From NCBI GenBank assembly GCA_005792805.1, contig SXQV01000148.1, positions 1-6,108 of the forward strand: DNA of 6,108 bases, in the 5' to 3' direction. The notes under the pieces were generated by a model. The model searched no databases. It saw only the letters and a list, made by a program, of their open reading frames with translations, and had not been told where the DNA came from. Position numbers and translations under genes: made by a program. The stretch is from Methylococcaceae bacterium. GTDB lineage: Bacteria > Pseudomonadota > Gammaproteobacteria > Methylococcales > Methylococcaceae. This document shows, one piece after another, positions 1-5,729 of this stretch; within the stretch, counting starts at the first letter, position 1; each line of letters starts with the position of its first letter.

Positions 1-1
1 A

Positions 2-271
2 CTCGAACCGAGCCTGTGCAGTCTTGATGAAACCGATTCCGGGCTGGACATCGATGCACTCAAGATCGTGGCGGAAGGGGTCAACGCACTCCGCTCGCCA
101 GACCGGTCGTTCATCATGGTGACGCATTACCAGCGCTTGCTGGATTACATCAAACCGGATGTCGTGCATGTGCTGGCGCAGGGTCGCATTGTCAAATCCG
201 GCGGACCAGAGTTGGCTCACGAACTGGAAGAAAAAGGCTACGGCTGGATCGACCAGAGCGCCACCGCCTGA
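2..271 (+). CDS. sufC: SufC, Fe-S assembly ATPase (3' part only)
   Basis: C-terminal 89 residues of the cytosolic ABC-type ATPase of the SUF system, which binds SufB and SufD and drives rearrangement of the SufBCD scaffold during cluster assembly. The 5' end lies outside the window, so Walker A and the ABC signature are not visible. What is visible is the end of Walker B with the catalytic Glu (LDE), the D-loop with the SufC-typical SGLDIDALK, the H-loop (VTHYQRLLDYIKPD) and the usual ending GRIVKSGG...LEEKGYGWID. SufC is usually about 250 aa, so roughly a third is present. One mild oddity is that the Walker B hydrophobic run reads LCSLDE, with Ser where Ile/Leu is usual. The gene stops 14 bp before sufD, so the two are surely cotranscribed. 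Identification is secure from the D-loop and H-loop wording and from context. Confidence 0.96.
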   Translation, partial: LEPSLCSLDETDSGLDIDALKIVAEGVNALRSPDRSFIMVTHYQRLLDYIKPDVVHVLAQGRIVKSGGPELAHELEEKGYGWIDQSATA

Positions 272-285
272 GGGAGCAGAACGAC

Positions 286-1596
286 ATGCACTATGCCGAG
301 CATTACCGCGAAGTCTCCACTGATTTACCAGGACAGTCGCTGCCCTGGCTTCGGTCACTGCGTACCGAGGCGGAGGTTGACTTTGCAACGCGGGGATTTC
401 CCTCGCCCAGAGAGGAGGAATGGCGCTACACCAACGTCACCCCTATCGAAAAGAAACGGTTCGCGCCAGTTTCTCCAGCCGACGATACCGCCTCAGTCGC
501 GCAAGCCATCATTCAAAGGCATCGTCTGACCGATGCCTGGTCGCTGGTGTTTGTCGACGGTATCTATTCCCCCAGCCAATCCAGGCTGGCCGGCGTACCG
601 GGAAATGCTGTAATCCATCCGGTTGCCGAGGCGCTGGAGCGATGCCCTGAAAAAGTTCGGGCGATCCTGCAGCAGGTCGCGGATAAAGAGACGCATGGCT
701 TTGTCGCCTTTACCACGGCTTACTTCAGGGACGGTGCCTTTATCGCCCTGCCGGATCATCTGGTACTGGAAAAACCCCTGCAAATCCTGCATGTCTCAAC
801 ACAGGCGGAGGGCCTCTCGGTGCTGCGGCACCTGGTCAGCCTGGGTGCTCACGCTCAGGCGACAGTGATCGAAACCTGCGCCGGCGAAAATGAGACCGGT
901 TATCTGACGGCTTCAGTAACCGAAATTGACCTGGCCGCCAATGCCCATCTGCACCATTACAAGCTGCAAAGCGAAGGCGCACGGAGTTATCACTTCGGCG
1001 GGATTTATGCGGCCCAAAAAGCCACGTCACGTTTCCGTCAGCATCACGCCGCCTTTGGCGGACTGATGGCGCGCACCGAGATCCACAGCGATCTTGGCCA
1101 GGCAGCGGAATGTGATTTGGATGGCCTTTTTCTGGCTTCGGGCCGGCGGCATCTCGACACGCACACGATCCTCCGGCACAACGCCCCCCGCACGGTCAGC
1201 CGTGAGGCTTACCGAGGCATCGCTTCCGAGCGGGGACGGGGAGTCTTCTCCGGGCGCATTGTGGTCGGGAAGCAGGCTCAAAAGACCGATGCAGAGATGA
1301 ACAACCGGAATCTCCTGCTTTCTGACGATGCCGAAATCGACAGCAAACCCCAGCTCGAAATTCATGCCAATGACGTGAAATGCGCTCATGGCGTGACCGT
1401 CGGGCAACTGAGCGCCGAGTCCATCTTTTACCTGCGGTCTCGGGGCATCGACGAGGCCTCCGCACGCAATATGCTGACCTTCGCGTTTGCTAACGAAATG
1501 GTGGAGAAAATCCAGCACGAAGGCCATCGGCGGCAAGTTCGTGACGCGCTATTGGCCAATCTGCCGCAAACCGACATTCGCGGAGACTGGTTATGA
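286..1596 (+). CDS. sufD: SufD, SufBCD scaffold subunit
   Basis: SufD, 436 aa, normal length for the family. It pairs with SufB in the cytosolic SufBC2D complex, where clusters are assembled at the SufB-SufD interface, and it also matters for iron entry. The N-terminal part has the family hallmark EEEWRYTNV (residues 43-51, after GFPSPR). The long middle and C-terminal part (about 150-420) is the SufB/SufD right-handed beta-helix core, with HLDTHTILRHNAPRT, SREAYRGIASERGRGVFSG, the N-N-R-N-L-L-L stretch and KCAHGVTVG. H368 in KCAHG corresponds by motif to the functionally important His360 of E. coli SufD. The C-terminal helices follow FYLRSRGI. The start at 286 is supported by AGGGAG at 271-276 and by alignment to SufD N termini. 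The stop overlaps the sufS start (ATGA). It is SufD rather than SufB because of its length, N-terminal motif and place between sufC and sufS. Confidence 0.96.
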   Translation: MHYAEHYREVSTDLPGQSLPWLRSLRTEAEVDFATRGFPSPREEEWRYTNVTPIEKKRFAPVSPADDTASVAQAIIQRHRLTDAWSLVFVDGIYSPSQSRLAGVPGNAVIHPVAEALERCPEKVRAILQQVADKETHGFVAFTTAYFRDGAFIALPDHLVLEKPLQILHVSTQAEGLSVLRHLVSLGAHAQATVIETCAGENETGYLTASVTEIDLAANAHLHHYKLQSEGARSYHFGGIYAAQKATSRFRQHHAAFGGLMARTEIHSDLGQAAECDLDGLFLASGRRHLDTHTILRHNAPRTVSREAYRGIASERGRGVFSGRIVVGKQAQKTDAEMNNRNLLLSDDAEIDSKPQLEIHANDVKCAHGVTVGQLSAESIFYLRSRGIDEASARNMLTFAFANEMVEKIQHEGHRRQVRDALLANLPQTDIRGDWL

Positions 1597-2828
1597 GCCA
1601 GCCGCAACCCCGCTTCGACCTGACAAAGATCCGGGCTGATTTTCCGATTCTGAGCCAGACCATCAACCGGCACCCACTGGTCTACCTGGATAATGCCGCA
1701 TCCACCCAAAAGCCGAAACCGGTCATCGACGCCATTCGCAAGGTCTACGAGGAGGACTACTCCAACGTACATCGGGGCGTGCATACACTCAGTCAGCGCT
1801 GTACGGACCTGTTTGAGTCCGCCCGCGAGAAGGTGCAAACCTTCCTCAATGCCAAACACGGTCATGAAATCATCTTCGTCCGTGGCACGACCGAGGCCAT
1901 CAACCTGGTCGCGCAGACTTATGGCCGAAAAAACGTAGGGCCCGGTGACGAGATTCTGATTACCGCGATGGAGCATCACTCCAATATCGTGCCGTGGCAA
2001 ATGCTGTGCGAAGCGGCCGGTGCCGTACTCAAGGTCGCCCCCATTTCAGGGACGGGCGAACTCCTGCTGGATGGCTTCGCAGCGCTCCTGTCGGAACGCA
2101 CCCGGCTGGTTTCCGTCACACACATGTCGAACGCATTAGGCACCATCAACCCGGTCGAGCAGATCATTGCCATGGCCCATGCTCGCGGCATCCCCGTGCT
2201 GCTGGACGGAGCCCAGTCGGCGCCGCACATGACGGTGGACGTACAGGCGCTGGACTGCGATTTTTATGCATTCTCCGGACACAAGCTCTACGGTCCCTCG
2301 GGCATCGGGGTACTTTATGGCAAGGAAAGCCTGCTAAAGGCCATGCCTGCCTGGCAGGGTGGCGGCGACATGATTCGACGGGTGACTTTCGAAAAAACCG
2401 AATACAACGAATTGCCGTACAAATTCGAAGCCGGAACACCCAATATCGCCGACACCATCGCGCTGGGTGCCGCCATTGATTATGTCAACGCGATAGGCGT
2501 CGACGCCATTGCCGAACACGAGCATCATCTCCTCGCCTATGCGACCGAACGGGCCTTGCAGATTCCTGAACTAACCCTTATCGGCACCGCCCCGCACAAG
2601 GGAGCAATCCTGTCCTTTACCCTCGACCACATTCATCCGCATGACATCGGCACACTGCTCGACCAGCTCGGCATCGCCATCCGCGCCGGCCATCATTGCG
2701 CCATGCCGGTGATGGATTTCTTCGAAGTGCCGGCCACCGCCCGAGCCTCTTTCGGCCTGTACAATACCTGCGAAGAAGTAGACGTGCTCATGGATGGCAT
2801 CCGCCAGGTCATCAAGATGTTCGGCTAA
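1593..2828 (+). CDS. sufS: SufS, group II cysteine desulfurase
   Basis: PLP-dependent cysteine desulfurase, 411 aa, converting L-cysteine to alanine and a persulfide passed on for Fe-S assembly in the cytosol. Key residues are in place with a constant offset of +5 from E. coli SufS: H128 stacking on PLP (AMEHHSNIVPWQ), D205 and Q208 (LLDGAQSAP), the PLP lysine K231 (SGHKLYGPSG) and the catalytic C369 (RAGHHCAMPVM). The RAGHHC context marks group II (SufS/CsdA) rather than IscS/NifS. H350 in HPHD matches B. subtilis SufS His342, which takes over a zinc ligand when SufU docks; E. coli SufS, which uses SufE, has a different residue there. This agrees with the sufU gene next door. The ATG lies inside the sufD stop (ATGA), with GGAGA at 1582-1586, so translational coupling is likely. 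No truncation or damaged motif is seen. Confidence 0.97.
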   Translation: MSQPQPRFDLTKIRADFPILSQTINRHPLVYLDNAASTQKPKPVIDAIRKVYEEDYSNVHRGVHTLSQRCTDLFESAREKVQTFLNAKHGHEIIFVRGTTEAINLVAQTYGRKNVGPGDEILITAMEHHSNIVPWQMLCEAAGAVLKVAPISGTGELLLDGFAALLSERTRLVSVTHMSNALGTINPVEQIIAMAHARGIPVLLDGAQSAPHMTVDVQALDCDFYAFSGHKLYGPSGIGVLYGKESLLKAMPAWQGGGDMIRRVTFEKTEYNELPYKFEAGTPNIADTIALGAAIDYVNAIGVDAIAEHEHHLLAYATERALQIPELTLIGTAPHKGAILSFTLDHIHPHDIGTLLDQLGIAIRAGHHCAMPVMDFFEVPATARASFGLYNTCEEVDVLMDGIRQVIKMFG

Positions 2829-2871
2829 ATCAACCAGGGTTCCATCCTTTTTTGCCATCGACTGAAGCAAC

Positions 2872-3327
2872 ATGCTGGACCAGATCAGAGATCTCTACCA
2901 GGAAGTGGTTTTCGACCACAACCGCAATCCCCGCAACTTTCGCGTCATGGAAGACGCTAACCGCAAGATCGAGGGTTTCAATCCCTTATGCGGGGATCGC
3001 ATTACGCTCTATGCAAAAGTCATTGACGGCCTCATTGAAGATGTCAGTTTTCAGGGCTCCGGATGCGCGATTTCGACGGCCTCGGCCTCGCTTATGACCG
3101 AAATCGTCAAGGGCCAGACTGAGCAGGAAGCCGAACAGCTCTTCGAGCTGTTCCATCGCATCACAACCGGAAAGAATGGCGACGAGGTCAACCTTGAAGC
3201 GCTGGGAAAACTGGCTGTGCTGGCGGGGGTCCGCGCCTATCCCGCCCGGGTAAAATGCGCCACTCTCGCCTGGCACTCGCTTCAGTCCGCGCTGAAAAAC
3301 GACGGCGAAACGGTCAGCACCGAATAA
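2872..3327 (+). CDS. sufU: SufU, zinc-dependent sulfur acceptor
   Basis: SufU, 151 aa, the IscU-like protein that accepts persulfide sulfur from SufS and passes it to SufBCD. The N terminus (LDQIRDLYQEVVFDHNRNPRNF) is typical, and the start is chosen on that ground. The zinc ligands are C40 and D42 (PLCGD), C65 (GSGCAIS) and C129 (VKCATLAW). The C65-C129 distance of 64 residues, against about 43 in IscU, shows the insertion that defines SufU. The IscU motif LPPVK for chaperone docking is absent, with YPARVK in its place. So this is a sulfur-transfer SufU rather than an IscU scaffold. It follows sufS after 43 bp, the largest gap in the operon, and has only a weak ribosome binding site (GAAG at 2864-2867), which may lower its translation relative to its neighbours. 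Confidence 0.95.
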   Translation: MLDQIRDLYQEVVFDHNRNPRNFRVMEDANRKIEGFNPLCGDRITLYAKVIDGLIEDVSFQGSGCAISTASASLMTEIVKGQTEQEAEQLFELFHRITTGKNGDEVNLEALGKLAVLAGVRAYPARVKCATLAWHSLQSALKNDGETVSTE

Positions 3328-3351
3328 TCCCGCAATCAGGAAACCCGACCC

Positions 3352-3672
3352 ATGACAGAGTGGATAGATGCCGCTCGCGAGGGCAGCCTTGCGCCCGGCG
3401 AACACCGGGTTATTGCAATCGACGGCACCGAAGTTGCGCTGTTCAACATCGATGGCGATTATTTCGCCATCCAGGATGCCTGTAGCCATGACGGTACCGA
3501 AATTGCGAGCGGCCAACTGGCGGGCTGTGAAATTGTCTGCCCGCGTCACGGTGCCCGGTTCTGCCTCAAAACCGGCAAGGTTCTGTCTCCTCCCGCCTAT
3601 GAAGACATTGCCACCTACCCCGTTCGGGTCAGCGCAGGACGGATTGAAATAGGAACCGAACCGGAAAACTAA
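3352..3672 (+). CDS. Rieske [2Fe-2S] ferredoxin at the end of the suf operon
   Basis: Small soluble Rieske-type ferredoxin of 106 aa with no signal peptide or membrane anchor, so cytosolic. The cluster motif is C44-S-H46, then 16 residues, then C63-P-R-H66-G, with the usual following GARF..KTGKVL..PA and YPV strand. It resembles the ferredoxin components of ring-hydroxylating dioxygenases (BphF type) and NirD-like domains. It lacks the second pair of loop cysteines that form a disulfide in bc1-complex Rieske proteins. Two extra cysteines (C59, C71) flank the second cluster loop. AGGAAA at 3338-3343 supports the start, and the gene is 24 bp after sufU, so it is probably cotranscribed. No oxygenase or reductase gene is nearby. 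A role in electron supply to Fe-S assembly, or as a client or reporter of it, is inference from position only. The family call is firm and the function is not. Confidence 0.9.
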   Translation: MTEWIDAAREGSLAPGEHRVIAIDGTEVALFNIDGDYFAIQDACSHDGTEIASGQLAGCEIVCPRHGARFCLKTGKVLSPPAYEDIATYPVRVSAGRIEIGTEPEN

Positions 3673-3811
3673 GAGAAGCCCCGCTTAAATCACATCTGCC
3701 GTGACTTCCTGGGTGCCGGATGGCCCGGTTTCACCGCTATCCGCCGCCGGTCAGAAACAGTCCCGGCAGGGTACGATGTATGATCTGCCCAATGATCCTG
3801 ATTACTTCGCG

Positions 3812-3830
3812 CTGACCTCTCAAGGGTCAG
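3812..3830. repeat. Inverted repeat in the suf/DUF2092 intergenic gap
   Basis: Perfect 6-bp inverted repeat CTGACC / GGTCAG with a 7-nt spacer, extendable by one U-G pair in RNA. It lies 45 bp before the DUF2092 start. No T-run follows on either strand, so it is not a standard intrinsic terminator. It could be a weak terminator for the suf operon, an operator for the next gene, or chance. Confidence 0.35.
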
Positions 3831-3862
3831 GCTAAACTTCATCCTGAGAAAATCCCCGATCA

Positions 3863-3869
3863 AAGGAGG
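3863..3869 (+). promoter_or_regulatory. Strong Shine-Dalgarno of the DUF2092 gene
   Basis: AAGGAGG, a full match to the anti-Shine-Dalgarno core, ends 6 nt before the ATG at 3876. It fixes this start and suggests efficient translation, in contrast to the weak sites inside the suf operon. I see no convincing -35/-10 pair in the gap. TAAACT at 3833-3838 with CTGACC at 3812-3817 has a spacer of only 15 and is a poor candidate. Confidence 0.8.
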
Positions 3870-3875
3870 ACCCTG

Positions 3876-4685
3876 ATGCCCATCTTTACCCGGACCGTCG
3901 CCCTGCTCGCGCTGATAGCCAGCCTTGCTCTGACTGGAAATAGCGCTCTGGCCGAATCGTCCAAAACGGCCCCACCGAGAATCAGCGTTGAAGAGGAGGT
4001 CAAGAAATCAGTACACGCCATGAGCGAATACCTGAAAGCCTCCAAATCCTTCAGCTTTCACGCAGACATTCAATATGACGACGTATTGCCATCGGGACAG
4101 AAAGTCACCTTCTCCGCCCAAGCGGACGTCAGTTTAAGGCGCCCCAACGGCATCCAGGCGATACAAGTCTCGGATACGGGTACCCGGCGACTTTGGTTCA
4201 ACGGCAAGCAACTGACCTTGTTCGATCCGGTTCAAAGCACCTATGCGGTCGAACCCGTTTCGGGCAACACCGACCAGGCGCTGGATCACATGATCAACCA
4301 GCTGCACTTCTCGCTCCCTCTGTCCGACTTTCTCTACGAGGACCCGTCCAAAGCCCTTACCAAAAATACCGTGCACGGGTTTGTAGTGGGCAACAGCAAG
4401 ATAAACGGCATTCCCTGTCAGCACCTGGCATTTGTAGACAGGCTGATCGACTGGCAACTCTGGATTGAAGACGGCAAGATGCCGCTGCCGCGAAAGCTCA
4501 TCATCACCTATAAAACCCTGCCCAGCTCGCCGCAATTTGCCGCCACGTTATCTGACTGGGATTTTTCCACGCGACTGCCGGACTCCTTTTTTCAGGCCAG
4601 TATCCCGGCCCATGCCGTCAAACTGCCCTTCATGAAGGAAAGCCTGGCCAATACGCTTGCGGCAACCACAGCAAAGAAAAACTAG
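3876..4685 (+). CDS. Secreted DUF2092-type protein
   Basis: Exported protein of 269 aa. A clear Sec signal peptide covers residues 1-26: basic n-region (R6), hydrophobic core VALLALIASLAL, cleavage predicted after ALA. The mature part begins with a helix (about 37-58) and then an alternating beta pattern (SFSFHADIQYD, KVTFSAQADVSLRRPNG, RRLWFNGKQLTLFDP, STYAVEPV, INGIPCQHLAFVD, DWQLWIEDGKMPLPRKL, IITYK, ATLSDWDF). This matches my recollection of the DUF2092 family of predicted periplasmic proteins, which have a LolA/LolB-like half-barrel that could hold a lipid or a hydrophobic segment. The 'W.(N/D)G..L...D', 'IDWQLWIEDG..PLPRKL' and 'W.F....PD..F' wording is typical. There is a single Cys (C181) and no lipobox. 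It is followed 19 bp later by the Gly-rich gene, which probably shares its mRNA. The cargo or biochemical function is unknown. Confidence 0.8.
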   Translation: MPIFTRTVALLALIASLALTGNSALAESSKTAPPRISVEEEVKKSVHAMSEYLKASKSFSFHADIQYDDVLPSGQKVTFSAQADVSLRRPNGIQAIQVSDTGTRRLWFNGKQLTLFDPVQSTYAVEPVSGNTDQALDHMINQLHFSLPLSDFLYEDPSKALTKNTVHGFVVGNSKINGIPCQHLAFVDRLIDWQLWIEDGKMPLPRKLIITYKTLPSSPQFAATLSDWDFSTRLPDSFFQASIPAHAVKLPFMKESLANTLAATTAKKN

Positions 4686-4691
4686 ATTCAC

Positions 4692-4699
4692 AAAGGTGA
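4692..4699 (+). promoter_or_regulatory. Ribosome binding site that fixes the Gly-rich gene start
   Basis: AAAGGTGA lies 5 nt before the ATG at 4705. The reading frame is open further upstream to a TTG at 4657 inside the DUF2092 gene, but that codon has no such site. It would also put a charged stretch (RQPQQRKTRFTK) ahead of the signal peptide. The ATG at 4705 is therefore preferred. Confidence 0.75.
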
Positions 4700-4704
4700 C
4701 AGCC

Positions 4705-5688
4705 ATGGACAAACTACATCCAGGAATCAAGCAGGCCCACCGAGTGGTTACCCTGGTCGGAGCCAGCCTGCTATTGATGCATAGCCCTGCCGAGTCACGC
4801 GGGGGATTTGGCGGCGGTGATTTTGGCGGCCGGGCCGGCGGCGGAGCATTCGGGGGGGGTGGCTTTGGTGGCGGCGATGCCCAACATTTCGGCGGCGGCG
4901 GAGCTGGCGAGGGCCATTTTGGCGGCGGCGGTTTGGGTAGCGTCAAAGGATCGGGCGCGGACTCCGGGGTCAGCCGGGACTGGTCTGATCATGGCGCTGA
5001 CGCCCGGCAGGATTCATCAGGCCGCACCGATGGCAGCGGAACCGACACCCATCGCGAGCAGATGCAGCAGAACCGGTTTCAGCAGCAGGATTCAACCCAA
5101 CAAAATCGGGATAAGGAGCTGAATCACCTGCAGGACCAAAATGAAATATACAACCACTACAACAACAATTACTACGGGGGAAGCGGCCTCTACTATGGCG
5201 GCTCCTGGGGCGGTTTCTACTCGGGCATGATGATGGGCGAGATGACCGGCATGATGCTGGGCTCTTCCATGGCGACACTGCCACGCCAGTACACCACGGT
5301 TGTGGTGGAAGGAACGCCTTACTATTATTCCAACGGCGCTTATCTCACTCAGCCGCAAGGAACCACCGGCTATACGCTGGTTCCACCCCCGCCCGGGGCC
5401 GTGGTCACCGCCCTGCCCAGCCACTGTTCCCCCGTCTACCTCGGCCCGCAGACCTTCAATGATTGTGGCGGTGCCTTTTATCAGACGGTCGATGGCGGCT
5501 ACAAAGTGGTACGTCCACCGGCGGGCATTCAGCTCAATAGCATTCCCAGCGGGGCGGTGGCCAAACAGGTCAATGGCACACAGTACTTCGAATACGGTGG
5601 CGTCTGGTACCAGCCTTTCTACGGAGGTAGCGACGTAATTTACCGGGTCGTGGCCAATCCGGATGATTGCGAGGGCTGCGGCATCTAG
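4705..5688 (+). CDS. Secreted Gly-rich protein with glycine zipper and DUF6515-type repeats
   Basis: Exported low-complexity protein of 327 aa from the ATG at 4705. Residues 1-31 look like a signal peptide (K/H/R n-region, core VVTLVGASLLLM, likely cleavage near AES). Residues 33-82 are Gly-rich with GGGxFGG units. Residues 83-118 are polar and charged, and 119-156 are rich in Gln and Asn. Residues 157-173 are Gly/Tyr/Trp. Residues 174-186 form an exact GxxxGxxxGxxxG glycine zipper filled largely with Met (SGMMMGEMTGMMLG). Residues 196-319 contain three tandem repeats of the form 'YYY.xGaYY..GYxVV.PPxGAxVxxLP', resembling DUF6515. The tail ends in CEGCGI. Four cysteines (C241, C254, C322, C325) could form disulfides outside the cytoplasm. 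It sits 19 bp after the DUF2092 gene. An envelope or surface role is likely, but I know no defined function. The family call rests on repeat wording from memory. Confidence 0.75.
   Translation: MDKLHPGIKQAHRVVTLVGASLLLMHSPAESRGGFGGGDFGGRAGGGAFGGGGFGGGDAQHFGGGGAGEGHFGGGGLGSVKGSGADSGVSRDWSDHGADARQDSSGRTDGSGTDTHREQMQQNRFQQQDSTQQNRDKELNHLQDQNEIYNHYNNNYYGGSGLYYGGSWGGFYSGMMMGEMTGMMLGSSMATLPRQYTTVVVEGTPYYYSNGAYLTQPQGTTGYTLVPPPPGAVVTALPSHCSPVYLGPQTFNDCGGAFYQTVDGGYKVVRPPAGIQLNSIPSGAVAKQVNGTQYFEYGGVWYQPFYGGSDVIYRVVANPDDCEGCGI
4852..4859 (+). repeat. Eight-G homopolymer inside the Gly-rich coding region
   Basis: Uninterrupted run of eight G, encoding part of G50-G52 of the exported Gly-rich protein. 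It is the longest homopolymer I noticed in the window. In the present length the frame is open. Loss of one G would lead to a stop at 5120-5122, and gain of one G to a TAG at 4938-4940. Both would remove the zipper and all C-terminal repeats. Confidence 0.9.
5290..5661 (+). repeat. Three tandem protein-level repeats (DUF6515-like)
   Basis: Residues 196-238, 239-281 and 282-319 of the Gly-rich protein align as three degenerate repeats of 43, 43 and 38 residues. Each has a short Val-rich strand, a Tyr/Phe-rich hairpin (GTPYYYSNGAY; FNDCGGAFYQ; GTQYFEYGGVWYQP), a Gly-Tyr-x-Val/Ile strand (GYTLVPPPP; GYKVVRPP; VIYRVVANP) and, in the first two, a closing G(A/I)xxxx(L/I)P. The DNA copies are diverged, so this is an old internal duplication. 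Confidence 0.7.
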
Positions 5689-5700
5689 GCCGTCTGGCCT
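5687..5700. terminator. Small stem-loop between convergent genes (possible weak terminator)
   Basis: AGGCC-GTCT-GGCCT is a perfect 5-bp stem with a tetraloop that begins within the stop codon of the Gly-rich gene. An alternative pairing joins CTGGCC (5694-5699) with GGCCAG (5723-5728). Neither is followed by a T-run on either strand. The position in the 41-bp gap between convergent genes is what a shared terminator would have, but the sequence signal is weak. Confidence 0.3.
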
Positions 5701-5729
5701 GTCAAGCGCCGGACTACATGGTGGCCAGC

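Noticed and set aside
1428..2000. 190-codon minus-strand open frame across the sufD/sufS junction
   Set aside because: Antisense shadow of two well-conserved genes whose motifs account for every codon on the plus strand; no recognisable protein.
2848..2853. T6 run between sufS and sufU as a possible terminator
   Set aside because: No stable hairpin precedes it (the nearby AACC-AG-GGTT has a 2-nt loop), and sufU continues the operon.
2986..3549. 187-codon minus-strand open frame across sufU and the Rieske gene
   Set aside because: Antisense shadow. The plus-strand zinc and Rieske motifs are clearly the real coding content.
3746..3767. GCCGG / CCGGC inverted repeat as suf terminator
   Set aside because: Only 5 bp with a 12-nt loop and no T-run; expected by chance in GC-rich sequence.
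3720..3815. 31-codon open frame in the suf/DUF2092 gap
   Set aside because: No ribosome binding site, no signal peptide or other recognisable feature; its length is expected by chance.
4548..4946. Minus-strand open frame coding a Pro/Lys-rich protein (PPPPKP repeats)
   Set aside because: It is the antisense reading of the Gly-rich coding region (GGC/GGT read backwards gives Pro/Ala-type codons). It has no good ribosome binding site and spans the junction of two convincing plus-strand genes.
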